DNA of 64,000 nucleotides from Clarkia xantiana subsp. parviflora (taxonomy: Eukaryota; Streptophyta; Magnoliopsida; Myrtales; Onagraceae): positions 8,042,763 through 8,106,762 of the forward strand of contig JAPTYO010000007.1 of NCBI GenBank assembly GCA_036873135.1, given 5' to 3'. Made by a program: the position numbers and the translations under genes. Under the pieces are notes generated by a model. The model was not told the origin of the DNA. It saw only the letters and a program-made list of their open reading frames with translations, and made no database searches. This document shows, one piece after another, positions 59,085 to 64,000 of this stretch; positions within the stretch are counted from its first letter, which is position 1; each line of letters begins with the position of its first letter.

Positions 59085-61685
59085 CTAGGTGCTAACCCCG
59101 CGCTACGCGCGGGGCTATCGATTAAACTAAAAAATATATTTATAATATTAAAATTACAAAAACGATATCGAGTATGAAAAATATAAATGTCACTTGGATG
59201 AAAAAATGATTGTACAAAGTTTTAATAAGTTCTAGTTATTGTTCTATAATTTGACATACAAACTCTAGAAGCTTACCATGAATGTGAAGAATTTCCGGCC
59301 CTCATGAATTTCAAAGCATATTGACCTTCATATCCCTTCACTTGCAGATAAGAAAGATATTACAGCTATATATTAACTCGACATCACCTTCAGAGTGAAC
59401 TAACTTCACTTGCATAGACAAAGACTGACCTCTTCATATATAAAGAGCGAAGAAACACATCCTGTGGCTAGCCAATGAGAAAACTTGGTCAAGTAATTAG
59501 CCCCTAACTCGGCTCGAGTGGGTTTAGGGCTCAGTAAACCAGATCTGCAAAAGATTCAAAACATCATATACCTGCAAACTGCTTAAAAGATTCAAAATTT
59601 ACTCCAATTCACAATGAATGTGAAGAATTATCAAATGAATGTTAACAATTATCAAATGATACACTTCAGAATCAGGATGAACAAAAGTTTCAACATATAA
59701 TTGCTAGTTGCATAATACGAAGGAAATAAGAATTTTTTTCCTGTTAGAGGTCTTGTTGACTGAAATCAGCACAACTTACAATAATGCTTGGAAGACTTGA
59801 TGACCCCCAATTAAAGTTGAGGAGGAATACTTTTACCGAACCGGCTTCATACTATCTTCACCTCATGTCAGGCTCGCGCGATGATGCTTGATTAGCCCGA
59901 GAGAATTGAATTAACGAATCAGCAGACAAACTCATAAGAATCAGGTTGAAGACGATCAATTGAACCGGAAGAGAGCTCTCAGCCGTGGGTGCAGAACTTG
60001 AGTGTCCCGATGATGCTCGATTAGCCCTGGAGAATTAACAAATCAGCAGATAAACTGTACCGGAAAAGAGCTCTTAGTCGTGAGTTCAGAACTGTAGCGT
60101 CTAGGCTTACAGAGAGAATTGAAGAAAAACGGAGGTGAGCAGGAGATGACGCGTCCATGAATTGAGCAGTAGATAGCATCTTAATTGTTTCAATCGCAAA
60201 ATCAACTTGAGACAGTCTACCTTCTGGGAAGAAGCTGTTAACTCCTCTATGTCATACTCTGTAAGGACACAACAGAGAAATGGAGCTGTCAGTGTTGCCA
60301 TGTACTGATTAGCAGAAAATGGAGGCAAATCCTGTTTCAGAGCAGTGAATTTTAGATGCTCCGGCAAGAGGCTTCATGACCTCCTTCAACCCAAATGAGA
60401 AGGGGATTCATCTCCCAGTCCAACCATAACCACCTAAGTTTAGATAACCAATCGACCAATTTTTACTTTTCTTCATATAATAAAAACAGAAACTGCAAAC
60501 AAAAATAAAAAAGATTGAAGATTTACTCGATTGACTAAATTGGAACTTGATGGAGTTGTTTCAACAATTAGATCCCGATATTTCCGAGAAGATGGTTCAA
60601 TTGGTTAGTTACTTCAACCATTGGATCCCAGTAATACCTGGATAATTTATGGCATCAACTTCACATTTCCCTTCTGTTATGTTACAGATGAATCGACAAC
60701 AGAAGCATTATCCTTTCCTAAAAAATCACAATGCAAAGATCACTTTGACAAATTTGCAAAGAACAATTTCACAATGCAAAGACGGAACAAAATTGCTATG
60801 AACAGTTAAGATATGTGTAAATGATGAGTCACTTAACAGGAGTCTACAGAAACATTAAAATACAATATTGACTACAAATTCTTAAAATTATACAAACTAA
60901 GAGAATCATGACAGAATTACATTGTGCAAATTTACCTGCAAATTTCAATTACTTAGACATAACACAATACCTGCAAAATTGAAGAGTATCAGAACCCTAA
61001 ACCACAGATCACCGTGAATGTAACTCTCCATTAGAACTGGAAATCGCCAAGTTGATTCTTCACGTGGTGCGCTCCACTCCGTCTGTTGATGAACCGTAAT
61101 CAATAGTTATCCCAATTGAATGAACCAAATTGATTGTGGTAGATGAAGAGAGCTTGAATAAGTTTTGTGGAAATCAGTACCTACAATGAAAACTAACGTC
61201 GGTAGCGATGGGGAGTGACTGAACCTTGGAAATTTAGGAATTGTGAAACCTCATCTCCTCCTTGAGTCTTGAGTGGGTGCGGAGCTCCGGCGGTGGGAGG
61301 GGCGGCGGGAGTAGCTGAACCTCTGCACGAAGGCAGTAAAGTGTTCTCTGATAGTTCTCTTAAGTGTTTTTAGTCATCAATAGGGTTCCAGCTATCCCCT
61401 AGATCCAGAAGATGAGGAGAATTGAAATCGAATCTCCGCTTCTGATCTAATAAAGGAAATGAAACCGAATAGACAATGAAATTGAAACGCTTCTGATATG
61501 AGTATTGAAGAGACGCATGTGGCATGGCTATTTGTTGAAAAAAATCCGACTTGTTTGCTCCAGAATAGTCCTGCTATTCTCTTTCATTCTGCTGAGGTGG
61601 CACACTGCAGTAGCTTCAGATTGCTGATGTGTCACCTCCATACTCAAGCATTCTCTTTCCAGCTCCCTTATAATATATATATAGA
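59085..61685 (-). mobile_element. Non-autonomous Helitron, minus orientation (Helitron 3)
   Basis: Read on the minus strand, it starts TCTATATATATATTATAAGG at 61685 after an A, and ends with a hairpin (CCCCGCG, TAGCG spacer, CGCGGGG complement around 59095-59114) followed by TTAGCACCTAG at 59085 and a T. Length is 2.6 kb. No Rep/helicase or convincing host-gene fragment was recognised. It contains an imperfect tandem duplication at 59879-60102. It lies about 215 bp from Helitron 2, with the 3' ends facing each other. Confidence 0.83.
59879..60102 (+). repeat. Imperfect tandem duplication inside Helitron 3
   Basis: CGATGATGCTTGATTAGCCC at 59879 recurs as CGATGATGCTCGATTAGCCC at 60008; both are followed by an AATTAAC, AATCAGCAGA and GAGCTCT order. 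The second unit is about 30 bases shorter. Confidence 0.8.
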
Positions 61686-62061
61686 TTGTTGATCAGCTAA
61701 TAATGATGGTAGCTAGATATAGTGGATAGCTACCATGATATCGGTAGGAGCGTAATTAACATTTAACATGAATGGGATCTGAATCTCTAACTGTGGGATG
61801 TTATATAGCAGCCAGATCTACACTTTATATATATATATATATATATAATATAATATTATTATGATGATGTAACGAGATTTCGAGAATACACTTTGGATTC
61901 CCCGTCTCTGCTGAGGCAAAGATAATTACCTTCTGCACAAGGAAAGGTTGCATTAATGTCATTCACTTGAAAACATTAAATTACATGTCTTTTCTTTCTC
62001 AACGTGTACACAATTCAATTCACTCTCACATTCCCTCTGCATTGACTTTTCCAATAAGGAA
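61686..62061. other. Spacer between Helitrons
   Basis: AT-rich DNA with a TA microsatellite at about 61824-61850. No gene was recognised. Confidence 0.6.
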
Positions 62062-62575
62062 TCTATCTATATATATATATAAGGGAACATGTGAGATGGT
62101 GTTTTAGTATAAAGTTGCCACATCAGCATTTTAGATTACCCATGGAGTGCCACCTCATCTTTTTTTATTTTCCTCACATCTCATTAAATATATATATAAT
62201 TCATTAGTTAACCCTAAAAATTTATTATCAACAAACAACCCCTAATTATCTATCTATCTATCTATATCTATCTATATAAATAAAACAATATGCGAGAACA
62301 AGTTAATCATTATAATTTTAGCAAAGATATGAAAATTAGAAACTACAATTAGGGTAAGAACCAATATTTTTCACAAATAAATATTAAAAAGTGTACGTTC
62401 TCATAAATTTCTTATAAATTATTTAAAGTTTATTTCTTCGGATGCAATTATAATTCATTTGGTTCTACGCTATCTTATTCTTTATATAATTCCATTAAAT
62501 CATTGAGATTTTATTAAATAAGAGTATATTATTTGTACATATTAACGAAGATACCCACGCAACGCGCGGGTATAG
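62062..62575 (+). mobile_element. Degenerate or nested short Helitron (Helitron 4)
   Basis: A Helitron-like 5' start TCTATCTATATATATATATA at 62062 is followed by AAGGGAACATGTGAGATGG. A second 5'-like start occurs at about 62269 (TCTATCTATATAAATAAAAC). One 3' hairpin (CCCACGC, AAC, GCGCGGG) lies at 62554-62570 and is followed by TATAG and T. The terminal CTRR is altered, so this may be one decayed element or two nested ones sharing an end. Confidence 0.5.
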
Positions 62576-63374
62576 TATATATAATAAAGCAATAGGAAAG
62601 AGATTAATTAATCCTAATGCTGCCACATCAGAGATTAAGGCAATCCTGAGGCTACCACGTTAGCACACACTTAGCACTCTAAGTTTGAGATCGACATGTT
62701 AAATTATATTTGAGCTTAGGCTGAATTATTTTAGCACTCTAAGTTTGAGATCGACATGTTAAATTAAATATTTGGGCTTGGGCAGAATTATTTTATTTAC
62801 ATACTAAGGTATTCGGCTGAATACATTTGGCTCAAATTATTAATTGGACTTAATTACACATAATAATTAAGTCTTAACTCTAATAAACAATTTATAATAA
62901 AAATAACATTTATCAAATATTAAACTAACATTTAAAAATGTGATTAACACAAATTCAATAATTTTGGAACAATGTAATATAGTGTAATGTGGGATAAGCA
63001 TTTTTATACAATTTTGTAACAAATCATCTTGCGCGTTGCGTTGAGACAACACTCTTATTATATTGTTTAATCTACAAAGTGAAAATGAAGATGCTTGGGC
63101 CTTTTCCGATGATTAAGAAGGTGAATATGACAACAAGGTCAGTACGAATTGGAATGATGATAGAAGAACTTGAAACCAATGCATTATGACAATTCTAAAT
63201 TATATTCATTCTGCGAGTCGAGAAGATCAGTATCAACAATGAAGATTAGAGACTTGCTGTATATTATATGTCCAAAATCAAGAAACTTAAAACAGATTTT
63301 TAATCTTTTACGTATAATGTTAATATTTATATTTTAACAGGTCGCCCCGCGCTATGCGCGGGGTAAGCACCTAG
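62576..63374 (+). mobile_element. Short non-autonomous Helitron (Helitron 5)
   Basis: The 3' end is typical: hairpin CCCCGCGC/GCGCGGGG (63345-63363), TAAGCACCTAG and T at 63375. The 5' end carries the family sequence ATATATAATAAAGCAATAGG but its TC is missing, apparently because it abuts the 3' end of Helitron 4. It includes a 60-bp direct repeat at 62671-62792. No coding content was seen. Confidence 0.7.
62671..62792 (+). repeat. Two-copy 60-bp tandem repeat
   Basis: TTAGCACTCTAAGTTTGAGA starts at 62671 and again at 62731, followed in both by TCGACATGTTAAATTA and a diverged GGGCTTGGGC/GAGCTTAGGC segment ending GAATTATTTT. Confidence 0.85.
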
Positions 63375-64000
63375 TATCTATATATATCGATGGATCTGAA
63401 CTCAACAATTCATTCCATTGAATCGTAATCTTTATCGTGATTGTCGAGGACATATCCATCAATTTAGTTATAATTATTATATCATACCACCGATCTTGGA
63501 GTATAAAGACTAAGTTACGTCATCGTCTATCACAGTTGGTCAAATTGTTAATCTAAACTTTTATATGGTATTAGAACGCGGATGTTTTGAATCTCTGTAG
63601 TGTCAAGTTTAAATCTCTATTTAATTAAAGTTTCACGTATTTGAGTCTTCAAAAATCAAAATGTTTCAGCCCAAACGTAACGAGGAATGTTGAAGTTAAA
63701 GACTAAGTCATCCGTCTACCTATCACCTTAATATTTTAGTACAGTTTATCAAGTTTAGTCTAACTTTTTACAACCGAAAAGTTTTACATTATATATGTTC
63801 TTAGTCATTTAAGTTATTATTATTATTATATTAATATTGGTATATTAATAGCCATATACTTTGTTGTATATGTGGGTAGGGTAGGTTGAATAGATGAATA
63901 TTATATCCAAAATAGTAAATTATCTTTTTGGTTTAGTTGGGGTATAGTTATAGCTATAATAACTAATGGATTTATATTCCAATGCACATTAAAAAAAGTT
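63375..64000. other. Intergenic region at the window end
   Basis: AT-rich sequence with no recognised gene, RNA gene or element end. Confidence 0.5.

Noticed and set aside
60107..60367. An 86-codon open frame on the minus strand inside Helitron 3
   Set aside because: No similarity to a known family, no splice context and no Helitron Rep/helicase motif.

Overview
This window is nuclear DNA from a eudicot plant. The genes have AT-rich introns with GT-AG splice sites. Their products belong to land-plant families (SDIR1, DVL/RTFL, TRP telomere-binding, MBD5/6, OEP16, type-2 metallothionein, TRM/DUF4378, SIAMESE-related). The spaces between genes are filled with Helitrons, hAT and Tourist elements and a Ty1/copia retrotransposon. 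I could not identify the species. All gene models below were spliced by hand from the sequence.

Genes in order: an intronless RING-H2/DUF1117 E3 ligase (2238-3296, +); an SDIR1-like membrane RING E3 ligase with eight coding exons (5303-7070, -) that carries an apparent 1-bp frameshift in the RING; a DVL/ROTUNDIFOLIA-like small polypeptide (9523-9786, -); a TRP/TBP telomere-repeat-binding Myb protein with eight exons (19811-22438, -); tRNA-Gly(TCC) and tRNA-Thr(AGT) (30.7 and 32.2 kb, both -); an MBD5/6-like methyl-CpG-binding protein (32590-34551, -); an OEP16 plastid outer-envelope channel with six exons (36493-38084, +); a type-2 metallothionein (38458-39065, -); an intronless H3.1-class histone H3 with unusual residues (40674-41084, -); a TRM/DUF4378 protein (42036-44683, -); and a SIAMESE-related CDK inhibitor (54306-54653, +).

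Mobile DNA makes up much of the rest. A 6.5-kb copia element lies on the minus strand (47210-53682); its LTRs are about 99% identical and it has a 5-bp target duplication, but its reverse transcriptase is broken. Several Helitrons with a 5' TC, a 3' GC-rich hairpin and a CTAG end inserted between A and T lie at 11461-14592, 55075-58869, 59085-61685 and around 62062-63374. Two of them carry pieces of host genes with exon-intron structure still visible: a GH35 beta-galactosidase plus an LSD1-like demethylase in the first, and casein kinase 1 plus SF3a60 in the second. Three hAT-type elements have 8-bp target duplications (14902-15191, 16199-16741, 28051-28820). Two nearly identical 417-bp Tourist-like MITEs with TAA duplications lie in opposite orientation 24 kb apart. 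A 738-bp long-TIR foldback element (18237-18974) contains a GC-rich inverted repeat.

The genes do not form a pathway or cluster; they are an ordinary plant neighbourhood of housekeeping and regulatory genes. The most notable points are the gene-capturing Helitrons, the SDIR1 frameshift, the non-canonical histone H3, the foldback element and the recently inserted but coding-defective copia element. I found no clearly undescribed system.
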